NCBI GenBank assembly: GCA_024698145.1
Contig: JAILRO010000062.1
Span: forward strand, 1 to 64,000
DNA from: Lachnospiraceae bacterium
GTDB taxonomy: Bacteria; Bacillota; Clostridia; Lachnospirales; Lachnospiraceae
Length of the DNA stretch: 64,000 bases
Direction of reading: 5' to 3'
Shown in pieces: positions 16,102 through 24,605 of the stretch (the first letter of the stretch is position 1; every line of letters begins with the position of its first letter). The position numbers and the translations under genes are program-made. The notes under the pieces are model-generated. The model was not told the DNA's origin. It worked only from the letters and a program-made list of their open reading frames with translations, and did no database searches.

Positions 16102-16614
16102 TTATATAATGGCATTAAAATCTTCCTCTTTATATTTGAAAATAAGAAGGAAAAGCAAAACAAAGACACCTATAGTTATATAACAATCTGCAACATTGAA
16201 TATAGGGAAATTAATTAACTTAAAATAAAGAAAATCAATAACATATTTCAAACGTACACGATCAATAAAGTTTCCGATAGCCCCGGCCATAATCATAATA
16301 ATTAACACTTTTATATCACGATATTTGTCGGCTTTTAAGCATTTAATATATGAATAAATGCAGACGGACAATGCAATTACGGTAATTATATAGAATATAA
16401 TTTGTTTGTTCTGAAAAACGCCCCATGCAGCGCCTGCATTACGTATATATCTAATCTCAAATACCCCGTCTATTACAGGGATAGCTTCATCTAACTCTAA
16501 TTTGTTTACAATGAAATATTTTGATAATTGATCTGTTATAACAAGAATTATAATAGAAATGATTGCAGGTAAAACATTACCCGCAATCATTGATTTGTTA
16601 CTATTGTTTTTCAA
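16102..16614 (-). CDS. lspA: Lipoprotein signal peptidase (signal peptidase II)
   Basis: 170 residues with four membrane helices. The two catalytic aspartates lie in GNFIDRVR and FNVADCYITIG. The enzyme cuts lipoprotein leaders at the lipobox; several lipoproteins in this window (DctP, DacA, DUF3048 protein) are probable substrates. The start is a TTG at 16614 with AGGAG nine bases upstream. It follows divIVA by 12 bases. Confidence 0.95.
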   Translation of the reverse strand: MKNNSNKSMIAGNVLPAIISIIILVITDQLSKYFIVNKLELDEAIPVIDGVFEIRYIRNAGAAWGVFQNKQIIFYIITVIALSVCIYSYIKCLKADKYRDIKVLIIMIMAGAIGNFIDRVRLKYVIDFLYFKLINFPIFNVADCYITIGVFVLLFLLIFKYKEEDFNAII

Positions 16615-16626
16615 TCTAGTAATCTC

Positions 16627-18225
16627 CTAAAAGTTATTAATTATTGTTGGAATATCAACATCATCAGAATCATTACCAACAATGAAATCAAAACCACTTG
16701 AACGACTATCCTCGGATTCAAGCATATTGGACTCTTTGACTCTTGTCTCTACTTCACCATGAAGTGCTTCACCATCATCCTCGTAATTATTAGAAAAAGC
16801 AAAATTACTTGTCTGAACATCAGCATTCTTCTTTGAATAATCAAAAGTCATAGTAGGAACATCATCATCGTCACCAAAGAAGTTAAATCCATCATCCACA
16901 TGATTGTCTTCTGAATCAAGCATATTGGACTCATTAACCCTTGTCTCAACCTCACCAACATATGGTGCTTGATCATCCTCTTTGTCTTTCTCTGCTTCAT
17001 TTCGCATAGCAGCCTGTATGTTAGCAACTGTCTCATTAAACTCTTTCATGGCCTTGTTATTGGCATCTTCTTGAGTTACTCTGAAATCGTCTTTTGTCTG
17101 AAGCGTTGGTTTAACAGGTCCCGGAGTAGGAACAGGCTGTGGAGCCGGTTTAACAGGTTCCGGTGTAGGAACAGGTTGTGGAGCCGGTTTGACAGGTTCC
17201 GGAGTAGGAACAGGCTGTGGAGCCGGTTTGACAGGTTCCGGTGTAGGAACAGGTTGTGGAGCCGGTTTGACAGGTTCCGGAGTAGGAACAGGCTGTGGAG
17301 CCGGTTTGACAGGTTCCGGAGTAGGAACAGGCTGTGGAGCCGGTTTGACAGGTTCCGGTGTAGGAACAGGTTGTGGAGTCGGTTTAACAGGTTCCGGTGT
17401 AGGAATATTGTTCTGTTGGATATCGTCTTCAACCTTTGGCTCCGGACGTGATACAGGAACACCTCGTTTTATCTTAGTGCTTGTATTGTTCGATGTTTTG
17501 ATATTAAGCGAAGTTTTTCCTGATTCCTTTTTGCTTGACTTATCTGAATTGGTGTATTTTCCACCTGTTTGTCTACTGAATCTTCCACCACCATTAGCTG
17601 CTTCAGCAAAAGGATCTGTATCAAGAGCACCTCTGTCAAAGGCAGGTGATTGATTAGTTCTTTCAAAATTAGAAGACGATGCTCCAGCGTAAGCACCACC
17701 AAGACCACCTTCCATACCACCAAGACCACCTTCCGGATTGCCGGAAGAATAACTTGATGATGGCGAAAAATCACCAAGATCAATATCTACAATCTCACCA
17801 TCCAACATTTTAAGTTCTGAATTAAGAATGGTCGCAAACTGTGTTTTAAATTTGTCTCTTTGAATTGTAAGGCGATAAATCTCGTTTTTGAGATCGTCTA
17901 ATTCTTTTCTGGCATTTTCAAGCATAGATTCTGCCTTGAACTCTGCCTCGGTAGTAATCTGTCTTGCTCTATCGCCTGCGGCGTTAATTGTTTCTTCAGA
18001 TGTTTTCTCAGATAATGTCAATGCTTTCTGCATAGAATCCTCGATTGTTTTGTAGTGCTGAAGACTCTCATTTAAAGTATTAACCTTATCTTTGAGTTCA
18101 ACATTTGAACGGTAAAGCAGGCTATAATCTGCCGCTATTTCGTTCATGAACTGCTCTACATCTCTTTTGTCGAAACCAATTCCGCCTTTAAATGTTTTAT
18201 TTTGAATATCTACCGGTGTAAGCAT
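16627..18225 (-). CDS. divIVA: DivIVA-domain protein with proline-rich repeat array
   Basis: 532 residues, much longer than typical DivIVA (about 160-230). Residues 1-155 are a standard DivIVA N-terminal domain and coiled coil (LTPVDIQNKTFKGG, RDVEQFMNEIA). A Gly/Ser-rich linker follows, then about eight copies of a 13-residue unit (PVPTPEPVKPAPQ), then an acidic tail in which a segment beginning GEVETRV and containing ESNML is present twice. DivIVA marks curved membranes at poles and septa and recruits partners. The repeat probably forms an extended stalk. It sits between sepF and lspA as in the ylm cluster. Confidence 0.9.
   Translation of the reverse strand: MLTPVDIQNKTFKGGIGFDKRDVEQFMNEIAADYSLLYRSNVELKDKVNTLNESLQHYKTIEDSMQKALTLSEKTSEETINAAGDRARQITTEAEFKAESMLENARKELDDLKNEIYRLTIQRDKFKTQFATILNSELKMLDGEIVDIDLGDFSPSSSYSSGNPEGGLGGMEGGLGGAYAGASSSNFERTNQSPAFDRGALDTDPFAEAANGGGRFSRQTGGKYTNSDKSSKKESGKTSLNIKTSNNTSTKIKRGVPVSRPEPKVEDDIQQNNIPTPEPVKPTPQPVPTPEPVKPAPQPVPTPEPVKPAPQPVPTPEPVKPAPQPVPTPEPVKPAPQPVPTPEPVKPAPQPVPTPEPVKPAPQPVPTPGPVKPTLQTKDDFRVTQEDANNKAMKEFNETVANIQAAMRNEAEKDKEDDQAPYVGEVETRVNESNMLDSEDNHVDDGFNFFGDDDDVPTMTFDYSKKNADVQTSNFAFSNNYEDDGEALHGEVETRVKESNMLESEDSRSSGFDFIVGNDSDDVDIPTIINNF
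17108..17415. repeat. Tandem 39-bp repeat within divIVA
   Basis: Units start at 17108, 17147, 17186, 17225, 17264, 17303, 17342 and 17381, exactly 39 bp apart. Two nucleotide variants, differing at two synonymous positions, alternate as A-B-A-B-A-A-B, then a degenerate end. Copies of the same variant are almost identical, indicating recent duplication of one- and two-unit blocks. The frame is kept. Confidence 0.92.
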
Positions 18226-18247
18226 TCCCCTATAACCCTCCTATTCC

Positions 18248-18267
18248 AACACATTTTATCATGTGTT
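18248..18267. other. Hairpin between sepF and divIVA
   Basis: AACACAT/ATGTGTT forms a perfect 7-bp stem with a six-base loop, just upstream of the divIVA ribosome site on the minus strand. No T run follows, so it is not a terminator; RNA processing or stability is possible. Confidence 0.45.
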
Positions 18268-18269
18268 AA

Positions 18270-18815
18270 TTAGTAAGTACGATTTAAATCAGGAGTAAAA
18301 GCAGACTGGTTAAGTATTTCCTCTCTCAAATCGCCTGTGACTGCAACATTACTTGGTGCAGCTATAAAAATATTATTGGAAATTCCTTGAATGGAACCAT
18401 CTAAAGCATCACATGCACCACCGATAAAATCAATAATTCTCTGTGCAGTGTGAATCTCAATGCCTTCCATATTAATTACAACAAGGCTTCCTTCTTTTAA
18501 ATACTGTGTGACAGTTTGAGCTTGGCTTATATCCTGTGGTTTAATTACAAACACTTGACTTCTCCTATTATTACGACTGTTTATAGATACTAACTTACTT
18601 GGATTAGTTGCTTTCTGTTGACGACTTCTAACTTGTTTCGGAGCATAATCATCTTCATCATCATCGTATGAAGAAGCTTTCTTCTTCTTTGAAAAGATGT
18701 AATCATCCTCCTCATCATCTTCATCATCATCAAATAATCCATCGTCATCGTAATCCTCTTCAGGATCAGAAAGTTTAAGAAAATCCATAAACTTGCTCAT
18801 TCCGGTTCTTGCCAT
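18270..18815 (-). CDS. sepF: Cell-division protein SepF
   Basis: 181 residues. An N-terminal membrane-binding helix (MSKFMDFLKL) is followed by an acidic linker rich in Asp/Glu, then the conserved SepF domain (VFVIKPQDISQAQT, LVVINMEGIE, QRIIDFIGGACDALDG). SepF tethers FtsZ filaments to the membrane and shapes the septum. The gene lies between yggS and divIVA, its standard place. AAAGGAG precedes the ATG at 18815. Confidence 0.95.
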   Translation of the reverse strand: MARTGMSKFMDFLKLSDPEEDYDDDGLFDDDEDDEEDDYIFSKKKKASSYDDDEDDYAPKQVRSRQQKATNPSKLVSINSRNNRRSQVFVIKPQDISQAQTVTQYLKEGSLVVINMEGIEIHTAQRIIDFIGGACDALDGSIQGISNNIFIAAPSNVAVTGDLREEILNQSAFTPDLNRTY

Positions 18816-18827
18816 GATAATTCTCCT

Positions 18828-19520
18828 TTATACGTTATAGTTACGGGCACCGAATATTGCTGTTCCAACCCGTACCATTGTTGCACCCTCTTCAATTGCA
18901 ACTTTATAATCATTTGTCATACCCATGGATAAGACATTCATACTAACATTATCAATGTTTTTGGATTTTATGTCAAGTGATAATTGCCTTAATTCACGAA
19001 AATATTTACGATTTTCTTCGGGATTTTCAACAAATGGCGCAATCGTCATCAAGCCATTTATATGAATGTTAGGGTATTTTGATATTTCCTCGATTAATGG
19101 TAAAACTTCTGATACTGTAAGGCCGAACTTACTCTCCTCTTCAGCTACATTTACCTCAATTAAAATTTCAACAGTTACTTGTTTTTTGGCTGCTTCTTTT
19201 TGTATTTCTTTTGCAAGCTTTACCGAATCAACAGAATGAATAAGGCATGCTTTATCAACAACATATTTGACTTTGTTAGTTTGTAAATGACCAATCAAAT
19301 GGAAATTAACCGGTTGTGATACATTCTCGTATTTATCACAAAGTTCCTGGACCTTGTTTTCACCAAATTCATTAACTCCGATTGTTATTAATTCCTCGAT
19401 ATCGGAAAGGGGTTTTGTTTTACTTACGGCAATCAATGTCACTTCATCCGGATTACGACCGCAGTTAACCGCAGTTTTCCTAACTTCTTCTAATACGTGG
19501 TTGTAATTTTCTTTTAGCAT
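18828..19520 (-). CDS. yggS: PLP homeostasis protein YggS/YlmE
   Basis: 230 residues of the alanine-racemase-like barrel family. The PLP lysine is in LIAVSKTKP, and HLIGHLQTNK and SMGMTNDYKVAIEEGATMVRVG are typical. These proteins bind pyridoxal phosphate and balance vitamin B6 and amino acid pools; they show no racemase activity. The position before sepF matches ylmE in Firmicutes. Confidence 0.95.
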   Translation of the reverse strand: MLKENYNHVLEEVRKTAVNCGRNPDEVTLIAVSKTKPLSDIEELITIGVNEFGENKVQELCDKYENVSQPVNFHLIGHLQTNKVKYVVDKACLIHSVDSVKLAKEIQKEAAKKQVTVEILIEVNVAEEESKFGLTVSEVLPLIEEISKYPNIHINGLMTIAPFVENPEENRKYFRELRQLSLDIKSKNIDNVSMNVLSMGMTNDYKVAIEEGATMVRVGTAIFGARNYNV

Positions 19521-19542
19521 AGATAGACACCTTCATTCATAT

Positions 19543-20937
19543 TTATTTGATAATTTGGTTCTCCTTAACCATAGAATGATTAAGTATTATTCTGTCGTAT
19601 AAAGCAATACTATACGGTGTATTGTCGGAAACAATCGTGTATTCATCATCCTGATACAAAATATCAATGTATCTAAAAGTTGCAATACCCTGATTAACAC
19701 AATAAACGCCCTTCAACTTTTCTTTTGTTAATGAGGAAAGCGGTAAAGATTCGTTACTGTTGATATTGACAAGCGTCGCATCTGCAGCAAAGTCGTTAGG
19801 ATCAATATAAACGTCTTTGTCTGTGATTTTATAAATGTTCGCCGAAATCTGTTTGATTGAAACCTCGCCTTTTTCATCCAAAACTTTTATGTTAAGGAAA
19901 CGTTTGTCCATAGAATCCGAACCGTTTGATAAGTATTCAACAGGAACTTTGAAAACAGATTTTTCTGTTATTGCGGAATTGGGCAATTTTAATCCGTTGT
20001 TCTGATCCATGATGATTACTATATCTATAAAACGTTCATTGATGTAATTAACCATTTGCTGGTTGAGTGAGATTATTGCAAATGTCTTATTATCCTTCTT
20101 GGTAAATGATATTGGACAATATATATTCTTGGAACTGTTATGAATATTAATTGCAATATTCTCCTTGTCGGCAAGTGCTTCTGCCTGCTTGTCATTAAGT
20201 GGTGCTATAAGGTACCAGTTCTCAGATGTAATTAGTTTGTAAACCGGGTCTCCGGAATTGATAATTTCTCCGGTTTTAAGAGTTGTCTTTTTGTAACCCG
20301 AACTGTTTACGTCTGAAGCTTTGAAATTATCGATGTTGGTGTTCTCATAACCATCTTTGTAATATGTAATGATTCCGGCTTCATTAGAATTAACTTTCTT
20401 GTATGTTGAAACATTAGTTGCAGAGTTGTCCAATGTTGTAAGCTGATCAATCATTGCCTCGTTGGTCAACTCTAAAACAGCATTTTCAATATCATACTTG
20501 AAATTATAAACATCCGAAAATGATGAATAATCAAAGTAATTCTCATAATTGGATATTCTTGTTCTTACCTCGGAAAGTCCTTCGTCGGTTATTGCAAGAG
20601 CGTCTGAATTGGAATCTTTGATTTTATCATAGACACTACCGGTTTCATCAATAGTATATACTGTTTTGTTCTTACCAACTTTTTCACCATCGCGCACGTA
20701 ATAACTTACATAACCGGAACTATCGGTATCTACAATTGTTTCGGACCTTAAAATAAGTGCCGTACAGTTGATATTGGTATCAATATAACTATTCTGAACC
20801 TCGTACACAGAAAGAGTTTCACTCTGTATAGATATGATTATTCTAATGATTACATATATAAAAATAATAAAGAAAATGATTGTTCCGATATTGATATGAA
20901 ATAAATCGGAATCAGTTTCCGGATTATATCGTTTCAA
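19543..20937 (-). CDS. HlyD-like membrane-anchored protein at head of the ylm operon
   Basis: 464 residues. A single membrane segment (about 17-37) follows a polar start, and the rest is extracellular: a beta-barrel/lipoyl-like part (SGYVSYYVRDGEKVGKNKTVY), helices, then repeated barrel-like strands (AGIITYYKDGYEN, TLKTGEIINSGDPVYKL). This is the arrangement of HlyD/membrane-fusion adaptors, yet no ABC transporter or outer-membrane partner is nearby, and the cell is Gram-positive. A gene of this kind commonly precedes yggS-sepF in Lachnospiraceae, which suggests a role in envelope or division; this is inference. Confidence 0.75.
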   Translation of the reverse strand: MKRYNPETDSDLFHINIGTIIFFIIFIYVIIRIIISIQSETLSVYEVQNSYIDTNINCTALILRSETIVDTDSSGYVSYYVRDGEKVGKNKTVYTIDETGSVYDKIKDSNSDALAITDEGLSEVRTRISNYENYFDYSSFSDVYNFKYDIENAVLELTNEAMIDQLTTLDNSATNVSTYKKVNSNEAGIITYYKDGYENTNIDNFKASDVNSSGYKKTTLKTGEIINSGDPVYKLITSENWYLIAPLNDKQAEALADKENIAINIHNSSKNIYCPISFTKKDNKTFAIISLNQQMVNYINERFIDIVIIMDQNNGLKLPNSAITEKSVFKVPVEYLSNGSDSMDKRFLNIKVLDEKGEVSIKQISANIYKITDKDVYIDPNDFAADATLVNINSNESLPLSSLTKEKLKGVYCVNQGIATFRYIDILYQDDEYTIVSDNTPYSIALYDRIILNHSMVKENQIIK

Positions 20938-20968
20938 CTTAAAAACCTCCGTTAGAATACATCAACAT

Positions 20969-20997
20969 ATTGTATCATTTTTACAAAGAAATCACAA
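20969..20997 (-). promoter_or_regulatory. Promoter of the HlyD-yggS-sepF-divIVA-lspA-rluD operon
   Basis: On the minus strand TTGTGA (20992-20997), 17 bases, then TACAAT (20969-20974), about 30 bases before the first start codon. Confidence 0.65.
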
Positions 20998-21047
20998 GAG
21001 TTATGAATATTTTTCAAAAAAAAGTCAAACAATAATATCATTCAAAA

Positions 21048-21065
21048 TGTATGGCGAACCATACA
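21048..21065 (+). other. Short hairpin before the DUF378 gene
   Basis: TGTATGG-CGAA-CCATACA, a perfect 7-bp stem, ends two bases before the GAAAGGAG ribosome site. It may be a protein-binding operator or a 5' mRNA stabiliser. Confidence 0.45.
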
Positions 21066-21079
21066 GAAAGGAGTTAGCT

Positions 21080-21280
21080 ATGAAAGCATTAGATTACACT
21101 GTTTTAACAATTATTTTAATTGGAGCAATTAATTGGGGCCTTATCGGTTTCTTTGATTTTGATCTTGTAAGTTCAGTGTTTGGTCAAATGTCTATGCTTA
21201 CAAGAATTATTTACGGTCTTGTAGGAATCGGTGGTTTGTATGCCATTTCTTATTATGGCAGAATGAAAACCGAGATATAA
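21080..21280 (+). CDS. DUF378 small membrane protein
   Basis: 66 residues, two hydrophobic helices, with INWGLIGFFDFDLVSSVFG and a second helix at TRIIYGLVGIGGLYAI: the DUF378 (YuzA-like) signature. Function is unknown. Start at 21080 follows AAAGGAG by six bases; an upstream ATG at 21047 lies in the hairpin and is rejected. It is the only plus-strand gene in the 48 kb after 15.2 kb. Confidence 0.85.
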   Translation: MKALDYTVLTIILIGAINWGLIGFFDFDLVSSVFGQMSMLTRIIYGLVGIGGLYAISYYGRMKTEI

Positions 21281-21285
21281 TTAAT

Positions 21286-21315
21286 ATACTCCGGTAGGTT
21301 AACCTGCCGGAGTAT
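21286..21315. terminator. Bidirectional terminator between DUF378 and the P-loop gene
   Basis: ATACTCCGGTAGG-TTAA-CCTGCCGGAGTAT, a 13-bp stem with one G-T pair. The T-rich flanks are weak on both sides, but the position between convergent genes supports the call. Confidence 0.7.
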
Positions 21316-21330
21316 TATTCATGAATGTTA

Positions 21331-21753
21331 TTACAATGAAATGGTAACAAGCTCTTTCAAGCTATCTGATAAATCTTCTTCTGATGCGGATAAACTGATA
21401 ACAAAGTCTACATCGCATTTTTGAGAAATGTTATTAAGTGTATTAATAACATCTTCCGCATCCTGTTTTGAAGATACACCTGCTATAGAAGTGAAATTAT
21501 CAAGGAATATTTTATCAAGATTTTTGTCAAGAGCAAGCATTCCGTACATAAAGCCTATAAACATTTCTGTTGACTTGATGTTATATTCCGTTGCGTTGAC
21601 AAGTGATATTTCGGTGTCTAACTCTGATAAATTCTTGTTATTGATATCGATATATACAAGCCGTGCACCTGATGCTTTATGGTCATTATTTGCCCTGGCT
21701 ACAAGTGTCTTGCTTTTACCTTTCCCTTTTTCACCGATTACCAATTCAATCAT
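21331..21753 (-). CDS. Small P-loop NTPase-like protein
   Basis: 140 residues with a Walker A motif (GEKGKGKSK) at the N-terminus and a possible Walker B (KIFLDNF). The protein is much smaller than PilT or other complete ATPases, and I recognise no family beyond the P-loop. It lies 22 bases after dacA in the same direction and may be part of the same transcript. A role in nucleotide-dependent control of the wall genes is speculation. Confidence 0.65.
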   Translation of the reverse strand: MIELVIGEKGKGKSKTLVARANNDHKASGARLVYIDINNKNLSELDTEISLVNATEYNIKSTEMFIGFMYGMLALDKNLDKIFLDNFTSIAGVSSKQDAEDVINTLNNISQKCDVDFVISLSASEEDLSDSLKELVTISL

Positions 21754-21775
21754 AAGCTACCTCCATGTAAATATA

Positions 21776-22780
21776 TTAGTAGATTTCTTTTAGCATATTA
21801 TTGACACTTTGATAAAGTGCTTCGTGATCTTTTGCATTGCTTACAAGACATATATACTTCTCTTTCGTTTCGTCGTTAACAAATTCCAGTATAATACAAT
21901 TGCCGGCTTTTTCTGTTGTTCCTGTCTTCCAACCGGTAATGTGATACCCTGTAGGCGTGTCGAACGAATTAGACAAAAATGCATTGGTGGATGTCAGTTC
22001 GAGTTCAATCTTTTCATCTTCTCTGTAATACTTAAGCAAATAAGTACTTTTGCTATCAATTGAAATCAAAGCTTTCTTGGAAAGAAATTCCTTGAATATC
22101 AAATACAAATCATAAGGTGTTGTATAATGATTGTTGTCATGTAAGCCGTGAGGATTGACAAAATGAGAATTAGTCGCACCAAGTTCTACTGCTTTCTGGT
22201 TCATAAGATCAACAAAATCACTTACATTACCACCAACATAACGAGCCAGCGCGATGGCACAATCGTTATATGAAGAAATTAAAAGACCATGTAAGAGTTC
22301 ATCAACCGTAATATAATCGCCGGGTTGTAATCCCAAAACACCTACATTATCTTCATTAAACTCAATCTTTTTCTTGATTACTACAGTATCGTTAAGTGAT
22401 ATCTGTTTGTTCTCGATGGCATCCATAACAATTATGGCAGTAAGTATCTTTGTCATACTTGCAGGATATATCTTTTTGTGTGGATTAGCAGCACAAACAA
22501 CAGTGTTTTGCGTCTGATTAATCAAAAGTCCTGCGCCATAATCTGAATCAGAATCATCGTATATATAAGAATCATATGGTATAACTACATTTTCTGAAGC
22601 AAGTCCTTTAGGTCTTACTATAGGTAAATCCGAGTTGTTGCTTATATGAATATTGCCTGATACATCATAACTTTTGTAGTAACATCCCGATAAAAGAGTT
22701 AAACAACTAAATGATACCAAACAATATACAAATAATGATTTGACAACTCGTTTGTTTATTATATTATTTAAAAATTTCAC
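21776..22780 (-). CDS. D-alanyl-D-alanine carboxypeptidase, lipoprotein
   Basis: 334 residues from a GTG at 22780 (GGAG lies 12 bases upstream), overlapping mgsA by 17 bases; a longer frame upstream runs deeper into mgsA and is rejected. The leader ends in LLSGC with Cys33, so it is probably lipid-anchored. The penicillin-binding motifs are present: SMTK, SYN and KTG (WKTGTTEKAG). Such low-mass PBPs trim the terminal D-Ala of peptidoglycan side chains, here outside the membrane. Confidence 0.9.
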   Translation of the reverse strand: MKFLNNIINKRVVKSLFVYCLVSFSCLTLLSGCYYKSYDVSGNIHISNNSDLPIVRPKGLASENVVIPYDSYIYDDSDSDYGAGLLINQTQNTVVCAANPHKKIYPASMTKILTAIIVMDAIENKQISLNDTVVIKKKIEFNEDNVGVLGLQPGDYITVDELLHGLLISSYNDCAIALARYVGGNVSDFVDLMNQKAVELGATNSHFVNPHGLHDNNHYTTPYDLYLIFKEFLSKKALISIDSKSTYLLKYYREDEKIELELTSTNAFLSNSFDTPTGYHITGWKTGTTEKAGNCIILEFVNDETKEKYICLVSNAKDHEALYQSVNNMLKEIY

Positions 22781-23159
22781 GCCAATCCAAATCTCCTCGT
22801 TCCAAAGCTTTAACAAGCAGCTCGGCTGTTGCAAGGTTGGTTGCAAGTGGAATATTATGCATATCACACAAAGTAAAAATGTTATTGATATCAGGCTCAT
22901 GTGACTTTGGAGACTGTGCATCTCTTAAGAAAATTACCATATCAATGTCATTGTGTTCAATTTCCGAACCAAGCTGTTGAGTTCCCCCAAGGTGACCGGC
23001 AAGATATTTGTGAACAGTCAAGTTAGTAACATCCTCAATAAGTCTTCCGGTTGTTCCTGTTGCATACAAATCATGTTTGCTAAGAATTCCCCTGTAAGCT
23101 ATACAAAAATTCTGCATGAGTTTTTTCTTTGCGTCATGTGCAATTAACCCAATATTCAT
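22764..23159 (-). CDS. mgsA: Methylglyoxal synthase-like protein with altered catalytic site
   Basis: 131 residues, matching MgsA along its whole length: IAHDAKK, LYATGTTGRL, GGTQQLG, VIFLRD, HEPD, IPLATNLATAE. MgsA converts dihydroxyacetone phosphate to methylglyoxal. The catalytic aspartate of the GGDQQ motif (Asp71 in E. coli) is Thr60 here, while the nearby His (HEPD) and Asp (D90) are kept, so activity is uncertain. The start at 23159 follows GGAGG by six bases. It is placed between rodA and dacA, the order seen in related Clostridia. Confidence 0.82.
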   Translation of the reverse strand: MNIGLIAHDAKKKLMQNFCIAYRGILSKHDLYATGTTGRLIEDVTNLTVHKYLAGHLGGTQQLGSEIEHNDIDMVIFLRDAQSPKSHEPDINNIFTLCDMHNIPLATNLATAELLVKALERGDLDWREIFK

Positions 23160-23173
23160 TATATACCTCCAAT

Positions 23174-24283
23174 CTAGTATTTTCTTCTTTGTAGTGAAAT
23201 ATTTATAACTAAGCCTATTCCGGCACACGCACTAACAAGTGAGGATAAACCATAACTTATAAAAGGCAGCGGGAGTCCTGTGTTGGGAAGAATGGATGTA
23301 GCAACACCTATATTAACAAAAGTTTGAAATCCTATATAGGCGGCAACACCTGTTGCAATAAACATTCCTCGTTCGTCGTTAGCTTTTCTCGCAGTTTTAA
23401 TACATTGTAACACAATCAAACCCATAATTACAATTAAAATGCTACTGCCTACAAAGCCCAACTCCTCTCCCACAACTGAAAAAATGAAGTCGGTTTGCTG
23501 CTCTGAAACAAGTTTGGCATCTTTAACTGTGGCTAAAGTTGAACTGTTAAGTCCTTTTCCGAAAAGCTGTCCTGAACCAATTGCCATTACTGAATTATCC
23601 TGCTGGTATTTGGTTGTAGACGCAAAGTCCTCGGGATATAAATGTGCAAGTATACGTTCAACCCAATAATCACGAATAAACAAATGCTTTGGTTGCCTTA
23701 TGTACCATAAGAAGCTTCCGGCAAGTGGTATAAGACATAGAATACCTACTGTAATTATCTTATAGCTTAACCCGGCAACAAATAGCATCATAAATAGTAT
23801 TACAAATAAATCAATAGTTGTTGACAAATCCGGTTCTGCAACAATAAGTGAAAGTGGAATTGCACATAATACCGCATATCCTAAAAGCGTTTTGACAGTA
23901 TTTATTGAATCTCTATGTTCATACAAAAAATGTGCGGCGCAAATAATTAATATTATTTTTGAAAATTCGGAAGGTTGAATCTTGATAAAATTGTCAGAAC
24001 CAATCCATCTTTGAGCACCATTTGCAGAGGAACCGAAAAGCAAAACTGCTGCCAGTATAATAATATTAAAAGTATATAATATTACATGGAATTTGCTTAT
24101 AAACTTATAACTTATAAGGGAAAGAACAATCATTCCGATAATACATGTAAAAACACCAAATAACTGTTTTTTCAAGTATGAACTATCGGCACTGTTAATC
24201 ATTACCGTACCAAAAATTATTGCAGTAATAACCAAAAAAAGCAGTTTGAAATTGTAATTACGCAGACGATATTCATCAAACAT
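23174..24283 (-). CDS. rodA: Rod-shape SEDS glycosyltransferase RodA
   Basis: 369 residues with about ten membrane helices and SEDS-family motifs: IKIQPSEFSKI, a helix-loop with AEPDLSTT, and near the end PNTGLPLPFISYGLSSLV. RodA polymerises lipid II for lateral wall growth together with PBP2. The PBP2 gene lies a few genes upstream in the same run, supporting RodA rather than FtsW. The GSGQLFGKGL segment is typical. Confidence 0.93.
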   Translation of the reverse strand: MFDEYRLRNYNFKLLFLVITAIIFGTVMINSADSSYLKKQLFGVFTCIIGMIVLSLISYKFISKFHVILYTFNIIILAAVLLFGSSANGAQRWIGSDNFIKIQPSEFSKIILIICAAHFLYEHRDSINTVKTLLGYAVLCAIPLSLIVAEPDLSTTIDLFVILFMMLFVAGLSYKIITVGILCLIPLAGSFLWYIRQPKHLFIRDYWVERILAHLYPEDFASTTKYQQDNSVMAIGSGQLFGKGLNSSTLATVKDAKLVSEQQTDFIFSVVGEELGFVGSSILIVIMGLIVLQCIKTARKANDERGMFIATGVAAYIGFQTFVNIGVATSILPNTGLPLPFISYGLSSLVSACAGIGLVINISLQRRKY

Positions 24284-24302
24284 TAATATTACATCCTAAC
24301 TA

Positions 24303-24587
24303 TTATTTAACAGGTTTTGACTTTGTCTTCATATCCTTGATAGGTATGTTGGCATATAATGCCGGAACCGTACCATTGCCACCCTCAGACTCAGTCTGCG
24401 TGAGCTGAATATCGAGACCTGACGCGTCGATTTCCATATAACGGGAAATAACCTCAATAATATCATTTTTAATCTGTTCCATAATATCCGGCGAACAGTT
24501 TGCTCTATCTGAAACAAGTAATAATTTCAAACGATCTTTTGCATAATCTCCGGATTTCTTTTTATTAAATAAATCAAATAATCCCAT
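24303..24587 (-). CDS. minE: Cell-division topological factor MinE
   Basis: 94 residues starting MGLFDLFNKKKSG, with AKDRLKLLLVSDR as the MinD-binding, membrane-switch region and MEQIKNDIIEVISRYMEID as the dimer interface. The start at 24587 has GGAG nine bases upstream; an in-frame ATG five codons earlier precedes that spacing. MinE drives pole-to-pole movement of MinCD. It is the third gene of minCDE. Confidence 0.95.
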   Translation of the reverse strand: MGLFDLFNKKKSGDYAKDRLKLLLVSDRANCSPDIMEQIKNDIIEVISRYMEIDASGLDIQLTQTESEGGNGTVPALYANIPIKDMKTKSKPVK

Positions 24588-24605
24588 AATAATCTGCTCC
24601 AATCT

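Noticed and set aside
17108-17415. Regular repeats resembling a CRISPR array
   Set aside because: Units are contiguous with no spacers, keep the reading frame of divIVA and encode PVPTPEPVKPAPQ.
16969-17653. Long open frames on the plus strand opposite the divIVA repeat
   Set aside because: They are produced by the repeat's base pattern on the other strand, have no ribosome site and show only Arg- or Gly-rich repeats.
22781-22921. Longer start for the carboxypeptidase
   Set aside because: It overlaps mgsA out of frame and would place the lipobox leader far from the N-terminus.
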